From assembly GCF_958295425.1 (NCBI RefSeq), contig NC_081142.1, positions 12,138,324-12,202,323 on the forward strand: 64,000 nucleotides of DNA, read 5' to 3'. The stretch comes from Solea solea. Its lineage: Eukaryota; Chordata; Actinopteri; Pleuronectiformes; Soleidae. Shown in pieces: positions 27,402 to 38,570 of the stretch. The stretch's first letter is position 1; the number at the start of each line of letters is the position of its first letter. The position numbers were made by a program, and so were the translations under genes. Under the pieces are notes generated by a model. That model saw only the letters and a program-made list of their open reading frames with translations, did not search any database and was not told where the DNA came from.

Positions 27402-27638
27402 TAGGCCTGGGCGATATACCGGTAGTAAGAGTTATACCGATATATTTTTGAAAGAGATATGTAGTTAAGACAGTATCGCCATATCGGTATATACCGGAAC
27501 TCTATTTAATAAAGCTGACCGCTTCTCTCTGAGCCTACAAGCCTAGTTCAGCTGCTCAGCCACGCCAAAAGAGCGTTATATCGCCATTCCAACAAAAAAT
27601 ATTGCGATATCAGTTTTGGTCCATATCGCCCAGCCCTA
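27402..27638. mobile_element. non-autonomous hAT-type MITE, 237 bp
   Basis: The element begins taggcctgggcgatata and ends tatcgcccagcccta. These are inverted terminal repeats of about 15 bp with one mismatch. The flanking 8-mers are gcgcacac (27394-27401) and gcacacac (27639-27646), an 8-bp target duplication with one difference, which fits the hAT superfamily. The interior has many subterminal inverted motifs (ataccggta, ataccgatata, atcgccatatcgg, atataccgg), as expected of a transposase-binding region. It has no coding capacity and depends on a transposase elsewhere. One caution: the flanks are CA-rich, so the duplication may be partly fortuitous. Confidence 0.8.
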
Positions 27639-27646
27639 GCACACAC

Positions 27647-28100
27647 ATACGTGGACACTTGGAGTTTTTGTTGCCTTTTCAAGGCCACACTCAGTGAAAT
27701 CATGCAGTGTGAGCATCCTTTGATGGCAGTTGAAGCCAGCAGGCATAAAGGATCACAAATAGTCTGGAGTTCTCAGCACACAACATTAATAAGTTTCACA
27801 GCTATCTGGTTGACAAGGCATTCATATAACTGGAGCTCTCCATAAGCAGTATGTGTTTCAGTATTTTAAGTAATGGAATGGAAGTGACGTTAGATTTAAT
27901 TGCACCACACAAAAGCGCATGACACTTTATGGCCTGATATTAAAGGTGTGTTAGTGTAAGTGTCTGTGCATGTATGTGTGAATGAAATGACCGGTTAGAC
28001 TTGTGAAGGGTCAAAGTTCTGTCTTATTGTAGTGTGGGTGAACCTGCCTGTCTGCTGTTGGATTATGTTTATAGTCCTTATCAGGCTTCACAGCAGACAG
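27647..28100. other. intergenic spacer, no gene seen
   Basis: Non-coding sequence between the MITE and a microsatellite cluster. No motif could be assigned. Confidence 0.5.
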
Positions 28101-28113
28101 GCACACACACACA

Positions 28114-28165
<52 letters not shown>

Positions 28166-28298
28166 CACCCACACACGCGTACACTCTAAACACACAAGCA
28201 TCTCCCCTCTTGATTGCTTTAGTGGCAGAAACTGAATGCAAAGCAAACAAACTTGTGTGCAGACTGACACACACAAACGCACACACACACACACACAG
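28101..28298. repeat. (CA)n / (ACGC)n compound microsatellite
   Basis: A (CA)n run passes into about ten ACGC units and back to (CA)n at 28101-28178. A second run, acacacacaaacgcacacac with further CA, lies at 28266-28298. Frames of up to 117 codons across it are translated repeat. Confidence 0.95.
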
Positions 28299-30763
28299 TG
28301 CAGTTTCTCTGGCCTTCCAGTCTTTTCCCACACTGATAGGGATCAGGAACATGCCATAAAGCACAGTCTTGGATCACAGGATGCAACAGAGGCCCTCCTC
28401 TCCTCTCTCAGCTCACTTAGATCACTCACAGCTCACAGGGTTGATAAGATGACCCGATGCCTCCTTCACTCTTTCTCTGCCTGCTGCTGTGTCACCTTCT
28501 TTCTGCCTCACTGCTGCACTTAAATTATTAGATATTTCCACTTGCAAAATCTATCATGTCCGTTCACCTTTAACTACTACAAGGCATCCTGTCATTGCTA
28601 AGCGACCAAACCACAGCTAAATCAGCCTGCTAGCTCGATATTTCACAGCTAACTTCAGTCCATATAAAATAATGCATCACCAGCTATAATTCTCGTCTTT
28701 CCTTGACCTCATCGTCGCATAACCGACGTGACCTCAAATAAAAAAAAGTTTCTGCGGGCAGAGACCTCACCAGCCTCACCCAAGAAGATTTTTAAGTTGA
28801 AATATCTCAGCAATTTCTATGATGTCATGATGTCATGATTTAATGTTCAATTAAGGGTTAGCAGTGTTAACTGAGATTGTCTCAACTCACTTCGGTGGAT
28901 TATTAACAGGGTTTGAGCATATCCAGTCCTTTGCCAGTTGTAAATCATCAGCCCTTTCTTGACCCTCCTAGCTCTTTAAAGCCACGTTTCCTCTGGCAGG
29001 ACAGTTAAGTGCACTTTAATAGAGCCCACAGTGCAAGTTTTAGCCCCTCAAAGATGATTATATTTAGTGTTTGTTTATTGAAATGGCGTTGGTCTGAAAA
29101 GGTTTGCGTAAATACAGTTGTATCACATCAGTTGAACATGCGCACATTCGCAGAACATTTACATAATTACAGTTTTAGTCCTTAAAGGAATACTACGCTA
29201 ATTCCGCACTTTTTAGACCCACTCGTAGGGGGGCGGGACCTCATTCCCAGAATGTAAACAGTGTCCGCCATCTTTGCTAACAGTTATACTAACAGGACCA
29301 AGTGTCACTGGTGGGCACATAAAGAATGAAGATATTTCTCAACTCAGTGGAAACTGAGGTTGGAAAGCACATTTTTCAAAAATACTACTCCTGTAATACA
29401 AAGCTAAATGCACATTTCTGAACGTCAGCTTCCCAGATAATGTGATTGGTAGTATTACTCCTCCGAGTACACCATCAGTCAGGCCATAGTGGGACTCAAG
29501 CCGGCCATCCCTGGCTAATACTTGGAAAAAAATGAAAAAGCTGGTACACTGAAGACAAAACATGATGAGTTTCAGGCCAGTACATTTTTTGGTCTGGTTG
29601 TTATGCTCTGTCATCTTGATGAGTTTAATTTATGGATTGTCTGAAATCTTAAAATGGTGCTAAACTAGAATCTGCCTGATACTAACAAGCTGAAAGGTGG
29701 TGTTTTTGCCATGTAGTAAAAGAAAGGCAGACACACTTCATTTATGAAGTGCTTTTATACTGAGATGCAGTGGTCATTGTGAGTGGAAGTGGTCACGTAG
29801 TCACTCAGAGTTATGTTGGGTGAGTAATATCTTATCACTTCACGTATTACTGTACAGGAGTCAGAAGGGTTGGCCGGAATATGTTCAGTCACCAAAGTCA
29901 TTAACTGTAACTTCAATCACATCAAAGATATTCATCATTTTATCTCATCATTTGGATGATCAGTCACATCAAACAACCAGAGAAGAAAGCATTTTTAAGC
30001 TTTTTTTAAAAAAATCATTGCTGTGTTACCTGACGGATTTCCAGTGTGTTTAAGCCACACATGTCTGCACATATAATTTAGGTTATGGTGTTTGCAGATA
30101 TAAAGTCAGTTTGTACCGCAAATCAGTCTCTCAGTGTTAACAGATGGACTGCAGAGACAGGCTTTGCTCTGACAGGTCATTTATCACCTGAACCAATGGC
30201 TCAGGAGGTTGAACAGGTCCAAGAGTTGATAAACATGGCTATTAAAAGTCACCACAGTCAAACAAGGAATCTTGTTTTTTTGTCAACAGGAGGATGGCAA
30301 TGGGAAGCACTTGGCATATGATCAACAACCAAGACAACAATGCAACTTTTGTTTGTAAAGCACTTTTTATACACTTCATTTGTAAATGTGTGCAACGGCT
30401 GCTGGGACAAAGCTACTTTTATATTTCTTTGTTTTACTGTAAACCTCCACTACACACTGCTGTTAACCGCATGTACTGTACATGCGCCTCCTGTGGTCCC
30501 ACCGGGCAAACTGTTGAAACGTTAACCACTGACACACTTTGAACTCAAAGATCATCTCTGTAGAAATAACACGTGAACTTCAAAGAACCACAGAAAACCC
30601 TGTTACTCTGTCCATCTACATCACCTTGTCCCGTTGAATCACAAATGTACAGTTTAAACAAAGGACCACACTAATGGGACGGATGATCACAGTTAGAAAT
30701 GAATGGGTGAAGAAAAGGGTCAGATAAAAAGGGGAATGACCACCCTTGGTTGATTGTGATGGA
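28299..30763. other. intergenic, no gene seen
   Basis: This is mostly unique non-coding sequence. A segment at about 29182-29300 (aaaggaatactacgctaatt, then cagaatgtaaacagtgtccg) resembles a dispersed fish repeat but could not be bounded. The frames at 30085-30542 show no family motif and no credible splice architecture. Confidence 0.5.
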
Positions 30764-30803
30764 AGTCTCTCTTTCTTTGTCTCTTTCTCTCTCTCTCTTT
30801 CTC

Positions 30804-30834
<31 letters not shown>

Positions 30835-30842
30835 GTGTGTGT
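30764..30842. repeat. (TC)n-(TG)n compound microsatellite
   Basis: A pyrimidine run (ctctttctttgtctctttct, then (CT)n) switches to (GT)n and gcgtgtgtgtgtgtc. The 161-codon plus-strand frame beginning at 30805 starts inside this tract. Beyond its Cys-Val start it has no recognisable domain. Confidence 0.95.
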
Positions 30843-33195
30843 CTATGATGAGGGGGAATCCCAGCCCGGCCACAGAGCCAGATATGGGAGTGTGGGAATG
30901 AGACTGAGGGTTGGCAGGCTAACAAGGTCTAACACAGGAGGGGGAGGCCCAAATGTGGCACAGAGACTGCTGATCCAACTGGCAAAGAGTGCCAAGACTG
31001 TGTGTGAGTGTGTGTGTGTGCGTTTGTGTATTTATGTGTGTGAAACACTTGGCCACTTTTCCTTCCCATTGCTTCAGTTAAATGTTGAATTGCACCCATC
31101 CCTGGATTTGCATTGGTATCATTCTTCCTCCTGTCCCTCTCTTTCTCTCCCAGGGGGATATTTGTATTTTATTTCTGTGGGAGTATTTGCTGTGGTCTTT
31201 GCATTGATGTGGAGAAGAGAGTTGGACAAAATGGGGGTCTGCTCTTGGCGCCTGTCTGTGCTCAGGATAACTGTGTGTGTCTGTGCGTGAGTGCTCGGCG
31301 ATGGTATTGTGCAGACATACATTGTGAGCACACTGCTTCCATTAACAAGCCTGAATGTGTTTACCAATATTTCATCCACTTGATGGTGTGTTTAATTTAT
31401 TGTGGTCCAGAAACCAAGCTGTAAAAAGTGGACACATCCTTTTCAGCTTAACAGAAATACAGCTGTCTTGTTTCCAACTAGCTGTTCTGTTACCAATAGA
31501 AGGAGCACAAACTTAAAAGGCACCGTGAGGACGCAGACAAATGAAAAAAGAAAAAAAGAAAAACTATTAAGGAGCGCATTATGGATGTAATTTAATCTGT
31601 ATTAATGCGCTGTTTCTGGCTTGTGCTGCTGGAAAACAGTAGAGACTGAAGAGCACTGTTGGTTTGAGGTCACCTCAGGCGAGTAGGGAAAGATCCCACA
31701 GGGAGTGGAGATCTGAGGGGCCGGAGTGGGAGCTGACCACAGGTCAACTTTATTTTTGCAGTACTCTGGATGTCATTGACACAAAACAGCTGACCGAGTC
31801 TTCTTCCTTCAGCTGCAACATAGATCAGAAGAACTGAAAAGTGCTGTGTGTGTGTCAGTTTTATGACATGTGGGTTGGTTGGGTGAAGCACAGCAGGTGT
31901 ATGGAGTGTATTTTTAGTTCAAAAAGAGCATGGGATAATTGACAGATGCATCTTTTTTCGTTAAAAACCCGCTGACCAGAAAAAGAGACAGAAACAATGG
32001 GAGTGTGCTTAGGTCAGTTCACACTACACACAAATGAGCTAAAAGCTGAATTTCACTTACTCACTACACTAACGAATAACAAGAATAAAGACTAAACCTC
32101 TGTCATGACAAAACAGATCTAACCTGGCAGCAAACTGCTGATTGGTTTATTAATTATTCAGAAGAATCGCTTTCCTTGAATGGGCAACAGACAACTTTGG
32201 TGACCCAAGCATTTCCTTTTTGGTGCCTGTCGCAAAACGTCATGTATGGAAAAACAATAACTTTTCCTCAGTGGTTGCAAAGTGTCATAATAATAAGGAC
32301 TAATACTATAGATAGAAAGTAAATACAGTTCTTTTCTTTGTTTTTGTGCCATAAATTGAGTCATATCCCCTATTGTCCTGGCGGCAAATAGAAAAAGAGA
32401 GAAAAACTAAGGTTATAGGTGTTCATTATTCAATATCAATGTAATCCATATACTTTTCTATCGCCATTGCACTGTGCAATCAATTTTAACATCATAATAT
32501 CAAGCCTAATACAAAACCTGTCCAGTCCAGCTTTAATAGCCATTCATTTAGGCTTGAATATGTTATTAGTATCAGAATAAGGATGTTTCCCTAGACCCTG
32601 AAGAATGTGAGGGATTTATATTGACAGAATATGGGCAGTTATCAACAGAACAGAAGTACAATGCAGCCCTAAAGATAAAACACATATGTGGTTAAAACAT
32701 AAAAAGAAAGAGGAGCCATGCAATCCGTCAAGTATGCATGCATACATACATGCCAGAGCATTCTTCTGATGTGATGTGAGACAGGAGGAAACAATGAAGA
32801 ACTCGAGACTTGATAAAACACTGGCTGTAAGTGTTTTGTCCTCGGGTTCGGATTTTGCATTAACAAAGTTAACCGTCCTCGGCAGATGGATGCACATGTT
32901 GTCGCGGAGAGTCATAGTTTTATGCCAAAACAATTTGTTATCTGACCTGTTGACAAGAATCTGAGAAAGTCAAAGAGCAGCCGCAGCACTGGATCTTTAA
33001 AGTGATGAAAGCGGTGTACATACACACACACAGAGGACAGATATCAGTGTTTGTGTTGAAGAGGAAGAGGCAGACAGAGGGAAATGGGATACAGAGATAA
33101 ACAAAGAGAAAAGGAGAGGGAGAGAGCAGCCTCCCTTCTTCTTGGGGTGTCTTGGCTGTTCCTCACGAAGAGTTGAGGAGTGCGTGTACTTGTGC
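30843..33195. other. intergenic, no gene seen
   Basis: Non-coding. It includes a GT-rich patch at 31003-31041 and an A-rich patch at 31543-31563. There is AT-rich sequence with atatcaatg and catcataatatcaagcc phrases near 32430-32510, possibly a decayed repeat. A purine-rich segment lies at 33060-33125. Confidence 0.5.
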
Positions 33196-33397
33196 GTGTG
33201 TATACTTGTATTTGTTATCTCTTGAGGACCTTTTCTGGCATAAACACTGACCTTGTCAGGATCACTGGTCCTTATGGAGAACAAAACCTGGTAGAACCTC
33301 ATTTCTGAGGACATTAAGTTAATCGGAATACGGTTTTGTTTAGGCTTTCCCAATGAACTGAAATCATTGCAGTGTCCTGAGAAGAATAGCTACGTAA

Positions 33398-33400
<3 letters not shown>
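33196..33400 (+). repeat. microsatellite-linked repeat, best plus copy
   Basis: The order is acttgtatttgttatctctt, gaggaccttttctggcat, aaacactgaccttgtcagg, ctggtccttatgg, cctcatttctgaggacatta, gttttgtttaggctttccc, then directly a (TG)n tract at 33401. The first 120 bp matches the reverse complement of 35390-35515 almost base for base, so this is a dispersed repeat and not unique DNA. Class (SINE, MITE or other) is unknown. It has no coding capacity. Confidence 0.7.

Positions 33401-33439
<39 letters not shown>
33401..33439. repeat. (TG)n microsatellite
   Basis: About 19 TG units abut the 3' end of the dispersed repeat just upstream. Confidence 0.95.
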
Positions 33440-33639
33440 TGTTGTAGAGGGGTTGGTGTTGGCACAGAAATTGTCTGCAGGAAGCGGCAGTTCCAGGCAG
33501 AGCTCCGCTGGCAGACGCTGTTCACTTCCTGTGTGCTGTGTGAGGGAGACAGGCGCATACACATGGACGCACACGCAGACACACACGGTCACACATACTC
33601 GCACACGGTTGGAGCGGGGAAGGGTGCTCGCCTGGAGAG

Positions 33640-33835
33640 CAAAATGAGTGGGTGAGGAAGGGAGGCATGGAGTGAAGGAGAGACGGAGGGGAGGGAGGCA
33701 GTTCAGCAGAGAGCAGCACTTTCCCACAGTCTGGGGATTTGACACATGGCTCTCACACATTCCACAGCCCTGCGGCCGACTGAGCACCAGCAGCACTCAG
33801 GGAAAGGAGGGAGAGAGAGATAGACAGACAGAGTC
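33640..33835. repeat. purine-rich tract
   Basis: A strongly purine-biased plus strand (gtgaggaagggaggcatgg, gagacggaggggaggg, aaggagggagagagag). The minus-strand frame through it is only a low-complexity translation. Confidence 0.6.
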
Positions 33836-34815
33836 CCACCCTCAGAGCTTGCAAACAATACAGAATTATGGAACGCAGCAAGTGTGTGCCGTGTTGGCAT
33901 GTGGCCTGTGTGTTTTTTAACATGTGTTTGCCTCATGTGCACTCCCACCAGTGTGTGAAGCCTCTCTTAGCTGCATTTAGCTTGTCAAACAGTATCAGTC
34001 AGTGATGACGGCGAGCTGGCAGGTAGAGAGAGTTGACCCTCAAAGCTAAGGACAGGCGTCTGTTGAACAGACCTGCCCCATCTGTGGGTTTCAGACCGTT
34101 GCCAGCCAGCACACAAAACACACTAATGGTTTTAGGTTAATGCTGCAGGGACCAGCAGGTTAATGTGCATTAATTAAGAGGCTTTTGTCAGTTTATTTCC
34201 TGTAATTTCTTAGGGGTAGAATGACATCCTGTTGCAGTCAAACTGTCATCATTAAAGATGATTTGTGTAACATTTAAACATCCATAAATGTCTGTGTCTT
34301 TGTCGTATAATTATCACAAATAACTGAGAACACAGCAGTCAGCCTCCACCTCCAAAAAGTGGTGTTCTCAAAATCAAAACCACAAATGACACTTTTACTG
34401 AACTTGTAGTGTAGCGCAGTATAAATGCCAATGTTAAACAAGGGTCATCACTTACTGCCTTTCAGTGTAAATCATTTCAATTCAACTCAGATAGGACACA
34501 TTGCTTTATAGTATGTCTTATAGACGGCATCAAACACAGATTGAATTCCTCATCAAATGCTGTCACATGATAAGACGTGGACATTTGTCCACTTTCTGAG
34601 CAACAGAGAACAAAATATTGGCATTGCAAAAAGCAAGACGGTACTGGAAGATTTCTCTAAAATGTGTGATAATGATCCAGAACGGAGAGAAAGATTAGGC
34701 ATGTGGTTCTCCATCACTTATCTCCTGTCACTTTCTCTCTGCCCTTTGCCCCATCGTCTTTAGTTTGACCTTTGATGTTGAAGCCATGAGTCCCTTCTGT
34801 GTGTTCCCCCAACAG

Positions 34816-34817
<2 letters not shown>
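33836..34817. other. intergenic, candidate regulatory patch at 34130-34270
   Basis: No gene is visible. The 140 bp around 34150-34265 (gtgcattaattaagaggc, tgacatcctgttgcagtc, aaactgtcatcattaaagat) is repeat-free and dense in homeodomain-like TTAAT cores, so it is worth aligning to other fish. The remainder is ordinary spacer. Confidence 0.4.

Positions 34818-34847
<30 letters not shown>
34818..34847. repeat. (CA)n microsatellite
   Basis: About 15 CA units, uninterrupted. Confidence 0.95.
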
Positions 34848-34849
<2 letters not shown>

Positions 34850-35385
34850 TAGTCTTGAACTTCAGGATGTGTGTCCTCAAAGATTGTAAATCGATTCATA
34901 ACTTTCAGAAATCAATTTTTTTAATGACATTGCTTCAGGTTTGATTGGCACAGCTTGCTGCTCCCTGACAGTGAAGTAGAAAATGAAGACTTCACTTTTA
35001 TAATTACAAATGAGCAAAGGTTTTTCATTCACTCATATAACTTGTTCAGGTTATACCCAGGATACTTTTGCATGTTCCACTTAAATAAATGTAGTTTTAT
35101 CTCTTGGATTTGCTTGTGTTTACATTGCCTTTGTCCAGATATAAAAGCTACTGAATCTTGCAAACACTTGACTCTGATTTTACGACAACAAAACTTTTCT
35201 TACAGTTTCTTTCTTTCTAACAATAGACTACTCTATTACCCTCAAATAAGCAGCTGTATGTACTGAATCTGAATTTGGAATTAAAATGATTTTGAATTGG
35301 AAATCGTTTGGAATGAAAAATGGCCAAAATAATCAGAATCAAATTGAAACTGAGAATTCTGGAAGATTCACACCTCTAATAACCA
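34848..35385. other. AT-rich spacer, possibly a decayed repeat
   Basis: No gene is visible. The last part (gaattggaaatcgtttgg, aatcagaatcaaattgaaac, gattcacacctctaa) resembles the worn end of a dispersed fish DNA element. No opposite end was found. Confidence 0.35.
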
Positions 35386-35515
35386 GTTCCTCAGAACTGA
35401 GGTTCTGTCTCATTAGGAGCAGGGTTTGGTCTACATGAGGACTGGTGCTGACAAGGTCAGTGTTTATGCCAGAAATGGTCCTCAAGAGATAACAAATACA
35501 AGTGCACACATACTC
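35386..35515 (-). repeat. microsatellite-linked repeat, minus copy
   Basis: Its reverse complement reads tgtatttgttatctcttgag, gaccatttctggcataaaca, ctgaccttgtcagcacc, agtcctcatg, then agaacctcagttctgagg. This is the same order as 33196-33315. CA-rich sequence lies directly beyond its outer end (35516-35536), as in the other copies. Confidence 0.7.
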
Positions 35516-36334
35516 TCTCTCACAAACACACACAAACTCCAGTGTTCATTCCCACCCATCCCTTCCTATCTCGACTGACCTGGCTCATCAGTCCAGCTGA
35601 CCTCTCCAGCCTAGGACACACATGCACATACACACAGAGACACACTGAGGATGTGCTGACAGGGAAGAGAGGGCCAGCCCTTAATTAGCAGGAAGTTGCA
35701 GTGTCAAGGTGTCACAGGCATGTATGTAGCCCAGAACCGTAGTGCTGGTCTGTGCCCCCTTTTGATTCTGTCTGGGAATGCTTTGTCGTTGATTTCCCGG
35801 CATCAAACTGCCATTCGCCGACCCAGACTGCAGCCGTGTACCTCCCTGCTGTGTTTGGATTCTCTCATAAATGAGAAACACAGCCATTTAGGGACTTAGA
35901 TGTTCTATTTTTGACCCCATGCTTGGAAACAGGAAGGGGGGGGGGGGGGGGTGGACATCCTAATTGGCAATTTGGAATCCTCCATAGCAGATGGGCGCTC
36001 GAGTAAGAAATGATTTGGCCTGACTATTCTCATCTACCCATTCTCTCTCCGTGTCACCTTCTTCCACATCAACTTTCGCTGGCAGCCGTTTCTTTTCCTG
36101 CTTGTCAGGTCTTTAACTCTGGCATACACCCACACTCACACACTCACACACTCAGTGGACTGTGCGTCTGTCATTGTGGCTTGTCGGCGCAGCTCTTCCC
36201 AGGCTGTGTTGTAATTGTCAAGGAGGGCGACCTTGGCTTCCTTTTTAAAATCCCACTGAGCAGAACATTTATTTAGGGAAGCACTGGACATTGGAGGTGT
36301 GTGTGTGCGCGTGTGTGCATGTGTGCGTGCGTGC
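35516..36334. other. intergenic with a poly-G run
   Basis: Non-coding. It contains a run of 16 G at 35936-35951 and a GT-rich stretch at 36297-36335 (gtgtgtgtgcgcgtgtgtgc). Frames at 35696-35899 and 36010-36276 have no domain. Confidence 0.5.
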
Positions 36335-36480
36335 GTCAGGACATTTTGGCTGGTCCTCACAACTTTAAAGGGCTTTTTAGGGTTATGACTTTTTTTAGGG
36401 TAGGTTAAGGGTAAGGCATTTAATTGTGGTAAGGGGCGTGGGAATGCATTATGTCTATGAGTGTCCTCACTAAGTGTGTG
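36335..36480 (+). repeat. TGGTCCTCAC-type microsatellite-linked repeat
   Basis: The order is gtcaggacattttggctgg, tcctcacaactttaaagggc, tttttagggttatgac, gggtaggttaagggtaagg, gtaaggggcgtgggaatgc, attatgtctatgagtgtcct, cactaagtgtgtgag. I recognise this as a phrase common in teleost DNA next to GT runs, and here it follows a GTGCGTGCG tract. It shares the GGTCCTCA theme with the copies at 33196 and 35386 but is a different subfamily. Confidence 0.55.
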
Positions 36481-38023
36481 AGAGAGAGAGATATTTTGGT
36501 GTGGTAGTGTGTTACGAGCTGGTCTAGGTGTGGTTCAGTTTGATGTAGCACATCCAGTTTTGTGATGTATGTGTGTGTGTTTTTGTCAGTGTAGGCATCA
36601 GTAGCACAGCTGCTGAGCAGCTTAGCGTGCTGATAGAGAAGAATGAAGGATATGATGGAGATGGGCTCGAGTCCATCTTTATTCAGCAGAGCTGGAGGCT
36701 AGTTCGGTGTATGTCTTTCTGTGCGTGCGTATGTGTGTGTGGTTTAATTGATTTGAGTGATCTTAGAGTTACGGTGCTACAGGGCAGTTTCCACAGCACA
36801 GACATTAATGGTAAAAAAAAAAAAGAACCATCAACAGAAATGCTAATCTCATCCTTTGTGTGCCACATTCATCACCTCACATCATCAGTGTGTAATTGTT
36901 GCCAGTTGGTGTGTGCGTGTCTAAGTTTGTGTCAGTGAGTGTGTCATGTTTGTATGATGGGGCCACTCCCCAACGGTGAGTTAGGGCATCATGGTCAACA
37001 GTCGCTCACTGACGATGATGATGATGTTTTATTTTTATTTTTTTTTAGAGGAAACCAAATGCTGTTGAAATTCAAATGCAGCAGAAAAAAAACAAACCCA
37101 TCTGTCCTGTTCAGCCGCCACCAGGAGCCTATGGCTATGGCAGAGCAACGGTTAAAGAGTAACACACACACGCATACAGTGTTTAGTTTGAGGGACACAG
37201 ATGAGGATGGCTTTGATGTTTCCTCAAGATGTTTTGTTTGGCATGACGGACGACATGCACCACAGAACCGTTTCCCCCCTGTATGTGAAGGCAGGGGATT
37301 AGCAGTTCCTGGAGTCCTTCTAATGAAGTCTGTTTGATGTGAGGACCCAATTACCGTATACAGGGGCCTGGAGAAAGGGTGGGGTATGAGTCCGTCTTGC
37401 GGAATTGTGGGCGCGCGCGCGGGCGGGGGGGTACTTCTACTGCCCCAGTTCAAATGACCTAGTGTAAATGTGCAGAGTAACGTTGTGATATTTAGGCAAC
37501 ATATTTAGAGTTTCTCCGGAGATTTTGTGTAGATTCGTCTGCCAGCTGCCTGGTATAATCTCCGGTTACAGTCGGCGTGAGCTCATGTGAGAACACAGCA
37601 GTAGAAACTCCAGAGGATCTAGTTTCCTGCATGCTCAAGCCAGGTGCTACCCCCTCGCTTTGACCCTCACTCTGCTGTAATGAGTACATCTCACCCAGAC
37701 AGTGTCCTGATGCATTCCTCATACATGTCCAGAATGCCCAGACCCAAATTTGAAAAAACAAAACAAAACTGCATTATTCTATATTCAAACATAGCACCAT
37801 GTTTTTCAAGTACGGTGCTTATTATGACGCACTACGACACGAGCTCTGAGGAAAAGTACGTGGCTCCTTAGCGGCATCTTGCTCCTGTTGGGTCTTTACG
37901 ACACTGACCTAACAGGAACTGCTAGTGACATAAAAGTGGTCCGCTTTCTCTTTAATTAACTGAAAATACACAACATATAACATCCACACATGTGGTTCTA
38001 TAAGAACACCATCAGTTATAATA
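36481..38023. other. intergenic, no gene seen
   Basis: Non-coding with GT-rich patches (36567-36585, 36720-36740), a (GAT)n patch at 37013-37025 and a GC-alternating patch at 37411-37430 (ggcgcgcgcgcgggcggggg). Open frames of 121-152 codons on either strand cross these patches and have no domain. Confidence 0.5.
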
Positions 38024-38360
38024 TAAGGCTGTTTGACCCCCTCCTCTCTGGCAGGAGGCCGAGGTCCATTAGGACCAAAACCTCTCACCGCAAGAACAGT
38101 TTCTTCCCCTCAGCTGCCGCTGCGTCATTCAGGCCAGGGTCCTCCTCTGACTCACATCCCTCTGACTCTGTGTTTTTGCACTAACTCAACTGTCGATTGC
38201 ACATTTTGGTTTTTGTTTCCATTTATATTGATATTGTATACAAGGGCACTATAGTCTTTATTATGTTTATTTTAGTTTCATCTATATTTACATGGCCGAA
38301 ACAAATTCCTTGTATTATGAAAGCTTGACTTGGCAATAAACCTGATTCTGATTCTGATGA
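38024..38360 (+). pseudogene. non-LTR retrotransposon 3' remnant
   Basis: The plus frame reads LLSGRRPRSIRTKTSHRKNS followed by FFPSAAAA, which matches the C-terminal end of fish LINE ORF2 proteins (consensus of the type LPSGRRYR.I..K..R.K.SFFP.A). About 180 bp of AT-rich 3' UTR follows, then a terminal gacttggcaataaacctg and (GATTCT)n units. The reverse transcriptase core is missing, so this is a 5'-truncated dead copy. Confidence 0.7.
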
Positions 38361-38414
38361 TCCGCTGTGGCAAAGCCCTAAAGGGAGAAGTAGACCATCA
38401 TTTATAATATTGAT

Positions 38415-38570
38415 TTTCTTTTTTCTTTCGGCTTCTTCCTCCCTAGGGGTCACCACAGTGGATCAACTGCTTTTTTCAGTGACGTGCATATTTGATTGGG
38501 CAGAGATTTTTTACCGGGGATGTCTTTCCTGACACAACCCTCCCATTCATCTGCGACCAACACTCGGAGT
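38415..38570 (+). mobile_element. common teleost dispersed repeat, fragment
   Basis: The order is cttcttcctccctaggggtc, accacagtggatcaactgc, gcatatttgattgggcag, accggggatgtctttcctga, cacaaccctcccattcatct. This is a very common fish repeat phrase (gggtcgccacag, then ggatgcccttcctgacgcaa in younger copies). The family name is uncertain. Confidence 0.6.

Noticed and set aside
28101..28178. CRISPR-like direct repeats
   Set aside because: The short period-4 ACGC units have no spacers. It is a compound microsatellite in a vertebrate genome.
29182..29300. Possible dispersed repeat (aaaggaatactacgctaatt)
   Set aside because: The phrase resembles fish repeats, but no ends, tail or second copy in the window could be found.
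30805..31290. 161-codon plus-strand open frame
   Set aside because: It begins inside a (GT)n run and contains a second GT patch. No recognisable fold or family.
33314..33796. 160-codon minus-strand open frame
   Set aside because: It is explained by a (TG)n tract, a CA-rich patch and a purine-rich tract.
35281..35382. Possible hAT-type element end (gattcacacctctaa)
   Set aside because: Only one end is suggested. The opposite terminus and target duplication are not visible.
36995..37453. 152-codon minus-strand open frame
   Set aside because: It spans a GC-alternating patch and a T-rich run. No domain.
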